A stretch of 64,000 bases of DNA from positions 62,001-126,000 of the forward strand of contig NZ_JAJUHW010000003.1 of the NCBI RefSeq assembly GCF_029265695.1, given 5' to 3'. Made by a program: the position numbers and the translations under genes. The notes beneath the pieces were generated by a model. The model was not told where the DNA came from and ran no database searches. It was given only the letters and a program-made list of their open reading frames with translations. Of this stretch, positions 24,662 to 33,045 are shown piece by piece. The DNA comes from Gracilinema caldarium (GTDB lineage Bacteria; Spirochaetota; Spirochaetia; Treponematales; Breznakiellaceae). Each line of letters begins with the position of its first letter. Within the stretch, counting starts at the first letter, position 1.

Positions 24662-26058
24662 CGTTCCATCCTTATGCCATGCTTTTTGATCTTCGCATGG
24701 AGATTACTTGGATACATACCAATCACTTCTGCTGTACGAGATATAATATACCCATTTTCAGAAAGTTTGTACTCCAAATAGCGTTTTTCGAACAAATCTT
24801 TAGCATCGTTATAATTAAGTTCCAAAATGTCGCTCGGGAGTCCTGTTGGGGAATTTAATTCTCCGGCGGCTGATTTTTTAATAGTTTTGCTTGATTGGAT
24901 ATTAGAAACCATTCCTAGCATGTTTTCTACCACATCCCGTTCAACTGTTTCTGTTTCGCAGAGTATCGAAAGCCGTTCAGCAAAATTTTTAAGCTCCCTT
25001 ACGTTTCCCGGCCAGGCATATTGGCTGATAAAATTCATGGCTTCGGTAGAAAGTTTGATATCACTGGTGCCAAAGGATTGTAAAAAGTGTTGCAGCAATT
25101 CTGGAATATCCTCAGTCCGTTCTCGGAGAGGCGGAATATGGATAGGAATGACGTTAAGACGGAAGAAGAGGTCCTCCCGGAAGCGCCCCGCCCTGCACTC
25201 AGCTTCCAAATCCTTATTGGTAGCTGCGATGATGCGAACATCGACTGTGAGGGTCTGCTCCCCTCCTAGCCGTTCTATCTTTTGTTCCTGTATGGCCCGC
25301 AGCACCTTTGCCTGGGCTGTCAATGTCATATCCCCAATTTCGTCTAGAAAGAGGCTTCCCCCATTAGCGATCTCGAATCGCCCTTTGCGGCTCGATACCG
25401 CATCGGTAAAGGCTCCCTTTTCGTGGCCAAAAAGCTCGCTTTCTATAAGCGTATCAGGGATGGCAGCGCAGTTTACCTCCACAAGGGGTTTGTCCGCCCG
25501 TCCTGACTTAAAATGAATGGCCCGGGCAACCAGTTCCTTGCCGGTGCCGTTCTCACCGCTAATGAGTACCCTCGCATCAGACTGGGCTGCCTGTTCTATA
25601 CGGTCTTTTACTGCCTGAATCCCCGGGCTGTGGCCGATGATTTCTTCATAGGAAAGCTGTTTTGCTTTTTTTAGGCTTATATTTTCATGACGCAGTTTTT
25701 GAATTGTCAGAGCATTTTTCGTAACCGTTAAGACCTTATCGAGCGAAAGGGGCTTTTCAAGAAAATCAAAGGCTCCAAGCTTTACAGCCTTAACAGCCAT
25801 ATCAACATTTGCATGGCCCGAAATCATAATTACTTCAATTCCTGGCCAAGCACTGCGTATTTTTTCAAGGGCTTCGAGCCCTCCCATCCGGGGCAACAGT
25901 ACATCGAGAAAAATGAGGTCAAAGAATGTTTGTTCAAGCAAAGAAAGCCCTATAAGGGCATCTTCGGCTGTTTCCACACGGTAACCCTCATCCATCAATA
26001 TGGAAGACAGGGCCGTACGGATACCCGATTCATCATCTATAATTAAGATAGTATTCAT
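24658..26058 (-). CDS. Sigma-54-dependent response regulator (NtrC family)
   Basis: Receiver domain with phospho-accepting Asp52, AAA+ domain with Walker A GENGTGKE (168-175) and Walker B LDEIGDM, and a C-terminal Fis-type helix-turn-helix. The sigma-54-contacting loop reads GAFTDA (215-220) rather than the common GAFTGA; the D variant is known in some activators, but it should be tested. The gene overlaps the NtrY-like kinase by 4 nt, and lexA follows with an overlap. Its target genes are unknown; no GG-N10-GC sigma-54 promoter was noticed nearby. Confidence 0.88.
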   Translation of the reverse strand: MNTILIIDDESGIRTALSSILMDEGYRVETAEDALIGLSLLEQTFFDLIFLDVLLPRMGGLEALEKIRSAWPGIEVIMISGHANVDMAVKAVKLGAFDFLEKPLSLDKVLTVTKNALTIQKLRHENISLKKAKQLSYEEIIGHSPGIQAVKDRIEQAAQSDARVLISGENGTGKELVARAIHFKSGRADKPLVEVNCAAIPDTLIESELFGHEKGAFTDAVSSRKGRFEIANGGSLFLDEIGDMTLTAQAKVLRAIQEQKIERLGGEQTLTVDVRIIAATNKDLEAECRAGRFREDLFFRLNVIPIHIPPLRERTEDIPELLQHFLQSFGTSDIKLSTEAMNFISQYAWPGNVRELKNFAERLSILCETETVERDVVENMLGMVSNIQSSKTIKKSAAGELNSPTGLPSDILELNYNDAKDLFEKRYLEYKLSENGYIISRTAEVIGMYPSNLHAKIKKHGIRMER

Positions 26059-27809
26059 GAGCGTTGCAAGCCCTCATCAACAGGCAAATCGATGTAAAAG
26101 GTGGTACCCACCCCTACGGCAGAATCAAACCAGATACTTCCCCCATGGTCAAGAACAATTCGTTCTACGATAGATAATCCCAACCCGGTACCTGCCGCTT
26201 TGGTTGTAAAATAGGGAGTAAAAATGAGTGCACGGTTTTCCGCAGGAATACCGCAGCCGGTATCCTTAATGCTGATTCTACAATAGCGGCTATCCTGTTT
26301 TTTGACAAGGTCAGAACGTATTTCAATGGTTCCTCGGTTATGCATGGCATCGATGCTGTTGATAATCAAGTTTGCTAATACCTGGCTAATATGCCGTCTA
26401 TCTACACGTAAATAGATGTTTTCCGAACCTATATTGGTAATAAATTGAACTTCAGGGAAGGAATTCCTATACAGGCTGATGGCTTCATCGATAAGCGGTG
26501 TAAGGGCTGTGCGTTCCAGAGTGGGCGGCGGAAGCCGGGAAAAGGTTCTAAATTCGGTGAGCAGGTTGGTAAGACTGTCGGTTTCCTGAATAATGGCCAT
26601 CATGGAACTTTCCAGTATTTCGCCAAGCCGTTTCGGTTCGGTCTTCCATCTTCGCAGCACCCGTTCAGCGGAAAGTTTTATAGGAGTAAGGGGATTTTTA
26701 ATTTCATGGGCAAGCCGCTGAGACATATCTTTCCAGATAATTTCCTTTTCGGTCTGCAGTGCTTTGGATTGGGCCTTTTCCAGGTTCCTGACCATGCTGT
26801 TAAATGAATCTATCAGGATGCCAAAATCGTCTTTTGTCCTGCTCAGTACCCGGATGGAAAGATCCCCTTCAGCTACCTTTTTTGTTGCCTGAACCAGGTT
26901 GCTGATGGGCTGGCTCAATGTGGTGCTCAGTGAAATGGCGATAATGACAACCATGAGCACAATAGGCAAATAAAACACAAGATAAAAGCCGCCCAAGAGG
27001 GGAACCAATTGGGATCCAAGGTCGGATAGGGTTGCGATAGTGTACTTCCCTGCATCAATACGGGCGAGTTTTTCATCAAAACCTGGTCCGAGGCTATAGG
27101 TAATAACTACAACAGAAGTATCAGACTGAGGGACGATATAGCGAATGCAGTCTGGATCCCTATTTTCGTTTCTGTTTACAAAGCCTTTTGCCGTACCGGG
27201 AGGTTCGGCTAATAAGAATTGATCATTCCCGAAAGCCCGTTTTGTCTTATAGATACCGTCCTCATTCTTAACAAACTGCTGTACCGCAAGGAGCGATGGA
27301 TCGATGTCAGAAAGGGGCTGCTTTTGTTCTAAAATCGTTGTAAGAGGAGCCGAGTCTGCCCATTTTTGTAAAAATGCGAGCCGGTAGCGGTAAGCATCCA
27401 GGGCAAACCATCGGGCATCTTCCGCAATGGTTCCAATTTTGGTCTGGTCCCATGTGTGCAAAAGATTCGAAATGAGCCGCACATGAATGATGACCGTAGG
27501 AATAGAAATAAAAAGCGTTAGCACAAGGAAATAGACCAGAAACTTCAGTTTAAGGCGGCTCCCGCTTCTTTTTTGCAGGATATCTCGAATGAGCCGGTAC
27601 AGGGCCACCGCAAGAAAAAGGCCCAGGACCAGAGATATCATGACAAAAACGATGATGTACAAGGATACGGAAAAACTCTGTCTATTTACAAATTGGGTAA
27701 ACAGGCTTGATGAAAAAATAAGCGCTAAAATACCAACAATTATGTAGATAAATATAAGCGCCGGGAGCGTCAGTGTGGTTGGCCGTTGCTGGGAATCAAG
27801 CCGGAACAA
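26055..27809 (-). CDS. NtrY-like sensor histidine kinase
   Basis: A 584-residue membrane kinase with N-terminal transmembrane segments (about residues 10-115), a periplasmic or extracytoplasmic stretch, another membrane segment, a HAMP linker (PISNLVQATKKVAEGDL), the phospho-accepting His in SQRLAHEIKNPLTPIKL, and an ATPase domain with NLIINSIDAM (N box), DTGCGIP and GTGLGLSIV. The NtrY pattern fits HEIKNPLTPI. It pairs with the response regulator downstream. The sensed signal is not readable. Confidence 0.88.
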   Translation of the reverse strand: MFRLDSQQRPTTLTLPALIFIYIIVGILALIFSSSLFTQFVNRQSFSVSLYIIVFVMISLVLGLFLAVALYRLIRDILQKRSGSRLKLKFLVYFLVLTLFISIPTVIIHVRLISNLLHTWDQTKIGTIAEDARWFALDAYRYRLAFLQKWADSAPLTTILEQKQPLSDIDPSLLAVQQFVKNEDGIYKTKRAFGNDQFLLAEPPGTAKGFVNRNENRDPDCIRYIVPQSDTSVVVITYSLGPGFDEKLARIDAGKYTIATLSDLGSQLVPLLGGFYLVFYLPIVLMVVIIAISLSTTLSQPISNLVQATKKVAEGDLSIRVLSRTKDDFGILIDSFNSMVRNLEKAQSKALQTEKEIIWKDMSQRLAHEIKNPLTPIKLSAERVLRRWKTEPKRLGEILESSMMAIIQETDSLTNLLTEFRTFSRLPPPTLERTALTPLIDEAISLYRNSFPEVQFITNIGSENIYLRVDRRHISQVLANLIINSIDAMHNRGTIEIRSDLVKKQDSRYCRISIKDTGCGIPAENRALIFTPYFTTKAAGTGLGLSIVERIVLDHGGSIWFDSAVGVGTTFYIDLPVDEGLQRS

Positions 27810-27814
27810 GGACT

Positions 27815-28081
27815 TTAATCTTCTTCAAATTTAGAATCAAAAAGATGCACCAGGGCATTGATTGCATCCTGTTCATCTTCACCTTCGGCAATCAGTTTTA
27901 GGTTCGTATCGTACCCTGCCCCTAGGGTTATGATCCCCATGATAGATTTTCCATTAATCCGGTCACTGTCTTTTTCTATGTATATTTTTGATTTGAATTT
28001 GCTGGCGGTCTGCACGAGCAGGGCTGCTGGACGGGCATGAATGCCGGCGCGATTTTTAATAGTGACCATTTGTTCTACCAT
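27815..28081 (-). CDS. ptsH: Phosphocarrier protein HPr
   Basis: An 88-residue HPr with His15 in RAGIHARPA, the site phosphorylated by enzyme I, and Ser46 in NGKSIMGI, the site used by HPr kinase. It lies 15 bp after hprK and 5 bp before ntrY. Since no sugar permease occurs in the window, it may serve mainly in regulation. AAGGA precedes the ATG. Confidence 0.95.
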   Translation of the reverse strand: MVEQMVTIKNRAGIHARPAALLVQTASKFKSKIYIEKDSDRINGKSIMGIITLGAGYDTNLKLIAEGEDEQDAINALVHLFDSKFEED

Positions 28082-28096
28082 AGGATAATCCTTTCT

Positions 28097-29086
28097 CTAA
28101 ATAAAATCGTCCTGCCCAAAGTATACTGAACGGGCAGAATCGCTTTCTATCCATTTCAAAATATTCTGATTAAATTCCTTGGCTGAAAAATAACCCATTT
28201 TTTTAAGCCGCTCATTCATCGCCGCGGTTTCGATGATAATAGGAATGTTCCGGCCGGGCTTTACAGGAATTTCTAGTTTTGGCACCTGGACTCCCAGAAT
28301 TTCCATGGTTTGTTCCTGGGTGCCGAGCCGATCGTACATTTTGTCCGAATTCCATTCTTCCAGCACAACCACAAGCTGGATCTGCTTTTTATCCCGGATG
28401 GCGCCGACGCCGAAAAGGTGGGTAATATTGATGATCCCCAAACCCCGTATTTCCATATGGTGACCGATTATTTTGTTGGCCCCGGACCCCATTAAAATAT
28501 TGCCGTTCACACAGCGAATTTCAACCACATCATCTGCCACAAGCCGGTGTCCCCGTTCTATGAGCTCCAGGGCTGCCTCGCTTTTTCCCACCCCCGAATC
28601 ACCTAAGATAAGAATACCAAGACCGAATACTTCCACCAAAACACCGTGGACGCTTTTTTGGGGCGCAAAAATGTTGCTTAAAATACGCAATAAACGGGAT
28701 GAAAACTCAGAGGAGGGTAAATCTGTCTGCAATATGGGACACTGGGCTGCTTCGGCGATTTCAAAAAAGTTTCGGTCCGGTGTTTGGTTATAAGTAAAGA
28801 TGCAGCAGGGGATAGTGTAGCTGAACATCTGGGTAATGGTGTCCGTTTTCCCTTCTTCCGCCAGCTTGCGAAGGTACGCTACTTCTCCACGTCCAAAAAT
28901 CTGTATCCGCTCATGGGCAAAGGAATCGTAAAAACCAGACAGGGCAAGGCCTGGCCGGTTTATATCGGGGATAGCGATGGTTCGGTTCAAACCCTTTCTA
29001 CCGCCAATACAGCGGAGATTGAGGGAGTTATGCTCCTTTAGATCGATATCTATGAGGTCCAGAACCGTGAACCGTTTCGCTGGCAT
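28097..29086 (-). CDS. hprK: HPr kinase/phosphorylase
   Basis: HprK phosphorylates Ser46 of HPr and removes it again, reporting ATP, Pi and fructose-bisphosphate levels. It has an N-terminal domain and the catalytic domain with the P-loop GDSGVGKS (162-169) and the conserved His in SVHGVLVEV before it, plus a GVQVPKLEIPVKPGRN-like CxxC-terminal HPrK signature. The start at 29086 is chosen over an in-frame ATG at 29104 because that earlier ATG lies in the -10 box TATGAT. ptsH follows at once. Confidence 0.92.
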   Translation of the reverse strand: MPAKRFTVLDLIDIDLKEHNSLNLRCIGGRKGLNRTIAIPDINRPGLALSGFYDSFAHERIQIFGRGEVAYLRKLAEEGKTDTITQMFSYTIPCCIFTYNQTPDRNFFEIAEAAQCPILQTDLPSSEFSSRLLRILSNIFAPQKSVHGVLVEVFGLGILILGDSGVGKSEAALELIERGHRLVADDVVEIRCVNGNILMGSGANKIIGHHMEIRGLGIINITHLFGVGAIRDKKQIQLVVVLEEWNSDKMYDRLGTQEQTMEILGVQVPKLEIPVKPGRNIPIIIETAAMNERLKKMGYFSAKEFNQNILKWIESDSARSVYFGQDDFI

Positions 29087-29121
29087 GGCTGTATCATAAT
29101 CCAAATAGGTTTAGCTTGCAA
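29087..29121 (-). promoter_or_regulatory. Promoter, leaderless type, for hprK
   Basis: On the minus strand TTGCAA (29116-29121), 17-bp spacer and TATGAT (29093-29098) end 6 nt before the ATG at 29086. The promoter is divergent from that of rex with the -35 boxes only 4 bp apart. Confidence 0.5.
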
Positions 29122-29125
29122 CATG

Positions 29126-29154
29126 TTGACAGTTGAAATCTCCGATGTTATAGT
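29126..29154 (+). promoter_or_regulatory. rex promoter
   Basis: Consensus TTGACA (29126-29131), 17-bp spacer and TATAGT (29149-29154). The transcription start falls near 29161, inside a Rex-like operator. Confidence 0.65.
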
Positions 29155-29156
29155 GA

Positions 29157-29174
29157 TTGTGAAAAAAATAACAG
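29157..29174 (+). promoter_or_regulatory. Rex-like operator
   Basis: TTGTGAA, four A and ATAACAG resemble the Rex consensus TTGTGAA-N4-TTCACAA or TTGTTAA-N4-TTAACAA; the left half is exact and the right half matches at 5 of 7. It overlaps the start of transcription of rex, so autorepression released by high NADH is expected. Confidence 0.55.
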
Positions 29175-29185
29175 AGAGGTGAGGT

Positions 29186-29797
29186 TTGAATCTAATTCCT
29201 GAACCAAGTGTAGAACGGCTTCTCATTTTAGCCCGTCTTCTTGATCGTTTAGATGTTCAATTTATAACATCAGGAGAAATCGAAGCCCGGACTGGCTGGT
29301 CCAGCAACACCATTAGAAAGGATATTTCTTATCTGGAAGGTTCTTTTGCGAGTCCTGCAGGCTATGATCGCGAAAAATTGTCAGGGGCGATAAAAACAGC
29401 CCTGGGGCTTGATAAGCCGCAGCGTTTTTGCGTGGTTGGTTTGGGGCGTCTTGGTTCGGCTTATTTAAATTATCCTGTTTTTGCAGAAGAAGGTTATGAG
29501 CTTGTAGCCGGCTTTGATTCGAGTGTAAACCGGATTGAAATATTAAGGTCCCCTGTTCCGCTCTATCCTGCATATAAAATGGCAGAAGTGATTTCCCGGT
29601 TTCAGATTTCGCTGGCCCTGCTCTGTGTGCCCCCCGAGGAAGCCCAACATGCCACCGACCGGCTCGTCGCTGCGGGGATTAAGGGGATTATTAATTTTGC
29701 TCCAGTGGTGCTGCAAGTACCTGAGGGCATACAGGTCCGTAATGTGAATGTGGTTGATGAACTGAGGGCGATCAGCGCCACCATACAATGTTCATAA
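29186..29797 (+). CDS. rex: Redox-sensing transcriptional repressor Rex
   Basis: Rex binds DNA when the NADH/NAD+ ratio is low and leaves it when NADH is bound. The 203-residue protein has a winged helix (residues 1-75, SNTIRKDISYL as recognition region) and a Rossmann domain with GLGRLGSAYLNYP. The C-terminal helix swaps between subunits. The start is a TTG with GAGGTGAGG before it. It is first in the operon rex-serC-serA, so redox state may tune serine synthesis. The promoter has a Rex-like site. Confidence 0.93.
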   Translation: MNLIPEPSVERLLILARLLDRLDVQFITSGEIEARTGWSSNTIRKDISYLEGSFASPAGYDREKLSGAIKTALGLDKPQRFCVVGLGRLGSAYLNYPVFAEEGYELVAGFDSSVNRIEILRSPVPLYPAYKMAEVISRFQISLALLCVPPEEAQHATDRLVAAGIKGIINFAPVVLQVPEGIQVRNVNVVDELRAISATIQCS

Positions 29798-29810
29798 TGA
29801 GGAGGTCTTA

Positions 29811-30905
29811 ATGAACAAGCGGGTGTATAATTTTTCGGCGGGGCCGTCCATGCTGCCCCTGGCGGTACTGGAACGGGCTGCGGCGGAAATGACCAATGCG
29901 AATGGGACCGGACAGTCGGTCATGGAAATGAGCCACCGGTCTAAAGATTTTAAGCCAATCATTGATCATGCAGAGGCAATGCTTAGGGAATTGATGAGCA
30001 TTCCTGATAATTATAAGGTGCTCTTTCTACAGGGCGGGGCTTCTCTCCAGTTTTCTATGATTCCGCTTAATCTGGCGGTGAGAGAGGATGGTAAAAAACA
30101 GAAAGTAACCTATGTGGATACCGGTGTGTGGGCTTCCAAAGCCGCAGAAGAGGCTGCTAAGTATGCGGATGTGCGGGTAGCGGCAAGCTCAAAGGACAAG
30201 GCCTATTCGTATATTCCCGAAGCACCTGCTGCCGATCCAGAAGATGTTTATTACCATATAACATGGAACAATACCATCGTTGGAACAAAATGGACGAAAA
30301 TTCCCAATACCGGTTCGGTGCCTTTGGTAGCGGATATTTCTAGCTGCATACTCTCGGAACCTTTGGATGTTTCAAAGTTTGGCCTCCTCTATGCGGGGGC
30401 TCAGAAAAATCTTGGGCCCGCTGGGGTTACGGTGGTGATAATCCGAGAGGATCTTATTAAACAGGTCCCCGCGTGGATTCCGACCATGCTCCGTTATGAT
30501 ATACATGCAAAAGAGGGTTCCATGTATAACACTCCGCCCTGCTATGGAATTTATGTGATAGGCCTCGTGTTAGATTGGATGAAAGAACAGGGCGGCTTGG
30601 CAGAAATGGAACGGCGTAATAAAGAAAAGGCAAAGCTGCTGTATGACTATCTTGATCAGTCTGCATTGTTCCGGTCTCCGATTCGCAAAGAAGATCGTAG
30701 CCTTATGAACATCCCCTTTGTTATCGGAAATGCTGATTTGGAAGCCCAGTTTGTAAAAGAAGCTGCTGCTGCAGGACTTGTTAACCTTGCAGGACACCGG
30801 CTTGTTGGCGGTATGCGGGCCAGCATCTACAATGCAATGCCAAAAGAGGGTGTGCTTGCCCTTATAGACTTTATGAAGCAGTTTGAAGCTGCCCACAGGA
30901 GCTAG
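29811..30905 (+). CDS. serC: Phosphoserine aminotransferase
   Basis: SerC converts 3-phosphohydroxypyruvate and glutamate to phosphoserine with PLP. The protein has the N-terminal FSAGPSMLP, the substrate loop MEMSHRSKDF, and the PLP lysine in YAGAQKNLGPAG (about residue 198). The 364-residue length is typical. GAGG lies upstream of the ATG, 13 bp after rex. serA follows after 3 bp. Confidence 0.95.
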   Translation: MNKRVYNFSAGPSMLPLAVLERAAAEMTNANGTGQSVMEMSHRSKDFKPIIDHAEAMLRELMSIPDNYKVLFLQGGASLQFSMIPLNLAVREDGKKQKVTYVDTGVWASKAAEEAAKYADVRVAASSKDKAYSYIPEAPAADPEDVYYHITWNNTIVGTKWTKIPNTGSVPLVADISSCILSEPLDVSKFGLLYAGAQKNLGPAGVTVVIIREDLIKQVPAWIPTMLRYDIHAKEGSMYNTPPCYGIYVIGLVLDWMKEQGGLAEMERRNKEKAKLLYDYLDQSALFRSPIRKEDRSLMNIPFVIGNADLEAQFVKEAAAAGLVNLAGHRLVGGMRASIYNAMPKEGVLALIDFMKQFEAAHRS

Positions 30906-30908
30906 AGC

Positions 30909-32078
30909 ATGTTCAGAATTCGTACGGCAAATAAAATTTCTCCCCTGGGACTGGAGCTTTTTCCCCGGGATCGGTATGAGGTCGCCAGTGATCTCCCCAA
31001 TCCGGATGCAATCCTTGTACGGAGCGCCGATTTGCATCAGGTTGAAATTCCAGAAACGGTAAAGGCGATCGCCCGGGCCGGAGCGGGGGTAAACAACATT
31101 CCGATAGATCTGTGCAGTGAACGGGGCATTGTTGTATTCAACACTCCTGGTGGCAACGCTAATGCGGTAAAGGAACTGGCGATTGCGGCCCTTCTGCTCT
31201 CATCCCGGAAAATTATTGATGGTATTGCCTGGGCAAAGACGCTGTCTGATAAAAAAGATGAGGTCCCTGAACTGGTGGAAAAGGGAAAAGCCCAGTTCGA
31301 AGGCCCCGAACTTAAGGGAAAAACCCTAGGTGTGATTGGCCTCGGTGCTATTGGTGTCATGGTGGCCAACGATGCTACTGCCCTGGGAATGCATGTTATC
31401 GGCTATGACCCCTTTATTTCAGTGGATGCCGCTTGGAGCCTTTCACGTTCGGTCCAGAAAGCCGATACGCTGGAAGGTCTGCTGAGACAGTCTGACTATA
31501 TAACGATCCATGTCCCCTTGACCGAGGATACTAAGGGTCTTATCAATGCGGAACGGATCAAAATCCTTAAAAAAGGTGCAAGAATTATCAACCTCGCCCG
31601 CGGGGGGCTCGTGAATGAGGCTGATGTGCTGGGAGCCCTGAACGACGGACGGCTCTCCTGCTATGTTACCGATTTTCCCAATGCGGAGCTTTTAGCAAAC
31701 AATAAAGTAATTTGTATCCCCCATTTGGGCGCTTCCACTCCCGAAGCGGAAGATAACTGCGCGATTATGGCGGTGCAGCAGCTCATGGACTACCTTGAGT
31801 GCGGGAATATAAAAAACTCGGTTAATTTCCCCCATTGCCGGCTTGAACAGCGCTCGCCCTTCCGGCTTTTAGTCTCGAACCGCAACGTTCCCAATATGGT
31901 CGGACAAATAACCAGTATACTGGCGGGGGCAAACATCAACATTACGGACCTGATAAATCATCATAAGGAAAAATACGCTTATAACATTATCGATACGGAA
32001 CAGGAAATACCCGATGACATTCTGGATCGTATCAGTAAGGTCGAAGGTATTATTCGCGTCCGGGCTATAAAAAAATAG
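30909..32078 (+). CDS. serA: D-3-phosphoglycerate dehydrogenase
   Basis: SerA oxidises 3-phosphoglycerate to 3-phosphohydroxypyruvate with NAD+. The 389-residue protein has the NAD loop GVIGLGAIGVMVANDA, the substrate Arg/Glu/His triad in NLARGGLV, and HLGASTPEAEDN, and an ACT-like regulatory domain at the C terminus (residues 320-389, QITSILAGANINITDL). This short form with a single ACT domain is common. Together with serC it completes the first two steps of serine synthesis, behind rex. Confidence 0.93.
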   Translation: MFRIRTANKISPLGLELFPRDRYEVASDLPNPDAILVRSADLHQVEIPETVKAIARAGAGVNNIPIDLCSERGIVVFNTPGGNANAVKELAIAALLLSSRKIIDGIAWAKTLSDKKDEVPELVEKGKAQFEGPELKGKTLGVIGLGAIGVMVANDATALGMHVIGYDPFISVDAAWSLSRSVQKADTLEGLLRQSDYITIHVPLTEDTKGLINAERIKILKKGARIINLARGGLVNEADVLGALNDGRLSCYVTDFPNAELLANNKVICIPHLGASTPEAEDNCAIMAVQQLMDYLECGNIKNSVNFPHCRLEQRSPFRLLVSNRNVPNMVGQITSILAGANINITDLINHHKEKYAYNIIDTEQEIPDDILDRISKVEGIIRVRAIKK

Positions 32079-32113
32079 AAAATAGTTCTTTTTCTGCGGG
32101 TTTTTGTCCGCGG

Positions 32114-32138
32114 GCCTGCGGGTTTTTAACCCGCAGGC
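32114..32138. terminator. Stem-loop, probable terminator after serA
   Basis: GCCTGCGGGTT, loop TTT, AACCCGCAGGC form an 11-bp perfect stem 36 nt after serA. No T tract follows, so it may end transcription weakly or act as an RNA stabiliser. Confidence 0.45.
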
Positions 32139-32262
32139 GCCTTCCTTCCGCTTGTGCATACTTGTCATGAGAATGAAATATCAATAAAATGCAATCTACT
32201 TCAAGCTTTTACATCAAACGGTAGTATATCGTAGGTATCCCAAATGGAGTATTTCTGTAGGA

Positions 32263-33045
32263 ATGATTCGAAGAAAGACAGTCTATATAGTGTCCGTTGT
32301 TTTTGTCGTGGTGCTTGGGGTTGGGGCCAGTATTTACTTTTCTAAGTCCTTTGATGCTTCTTTTTTTGGTTCTACTGTAGAAGATAAGACTGAATGGGTT
32401 GCAATGCATCCCAAGGAATATCGGGATGCAATTATTAACGCAAAGAAGGAAAAAATCGATTTAGTCCTTGCCCTGTATCGGGATCCCCTTTCACGAGATT
32501 CGGTGATCGGTTTTTTTGAGGCGATTACCCAATCCCGCCAAATTGCAGAGCTTATTCTTAAATACGCCGACGAATTTGAAGTTTCACCGAGTTTGGTTTT
32601 TGCGCTGGCCTGGGAGGAGAGCAGGTATAACCCGCGGGCTGTTAATAAAAACAAGGCCAGTATAGATCGGGGCCTTTTTCAGCTTAACTCTAAATCCTTT
32701 ACCAGCCTTACAGAGGAAGATTTTTTTAATCCCGATATCAATTCTCGGTATGGGGTTGCCCATTTGCGGTGGTGTTTGGATCTGGCTGGTTCCGAGGTTG
32801 CCGGTCTTGCCATGTACAATGCAGGAACTACCCGGGTCCGTTCTGACAGTACACCCAAATCCACCTTGGATTACATATCCCGGATTCAAAATTTCCAAGC
32901 AGGTATTGATCAGCTTTTCCAGCAGGAACTGGCAAGCCGATGGGTAATAGCCGATGGTGGTGTTAGACCAGCGTCTTCCAAAGCAGGGGAGTCCCGCCTT
33001 GCTTCGGTCCGCTTCCCCCTGCTCAATGCCTTCCGTCAGCCCTGA
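32263..33045 (+). CDS. Lytic transglycosylase (SLT domain)
   Basis: The enzyme cleaves peptidoglycan glycan strands. Residues 1-25 form a signal anchor; the SLT domain starts at about residue 95 with AELILKYADEF, has the catalytic Glu119 in FALAWEESRYNP, then DRGLFQLN and AMYNAG, all standard. At 260 residues there is no LysM domain. It is a single-gene unit. The ATG has GTAGGA directly before it, a poor spacing. Confidence 0.85.
   Translation: MIRRKTVYIVSVVFVVVLGVGASIYFSKSFDASFFGSTVEDKTEWVAMHPKEYRDAIINAKKEKIDLVLALYRDPLSRDSVIGFFEAITQSRQIAELILKYADEFEVSPSLVFALAWEESRYNPRAVNKNKASIDRGLFQLNSKSFTSLTEEDFFNPDINSRYGVAHLRWCLDLAGSEVAGLAMYNAGTTRVRSDSTPKSTLDYISRIQNFQAGIDQLFQQELASRWVIADGGVRPASSKAGESRLASVRFPLLNAFRQP

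Noticed and set aside
24661-24720. LexA box directly before lexA
   Set aside because: lexA overlaps the upstream gene and no GAAC-N4-GTTC palindrome was seen.
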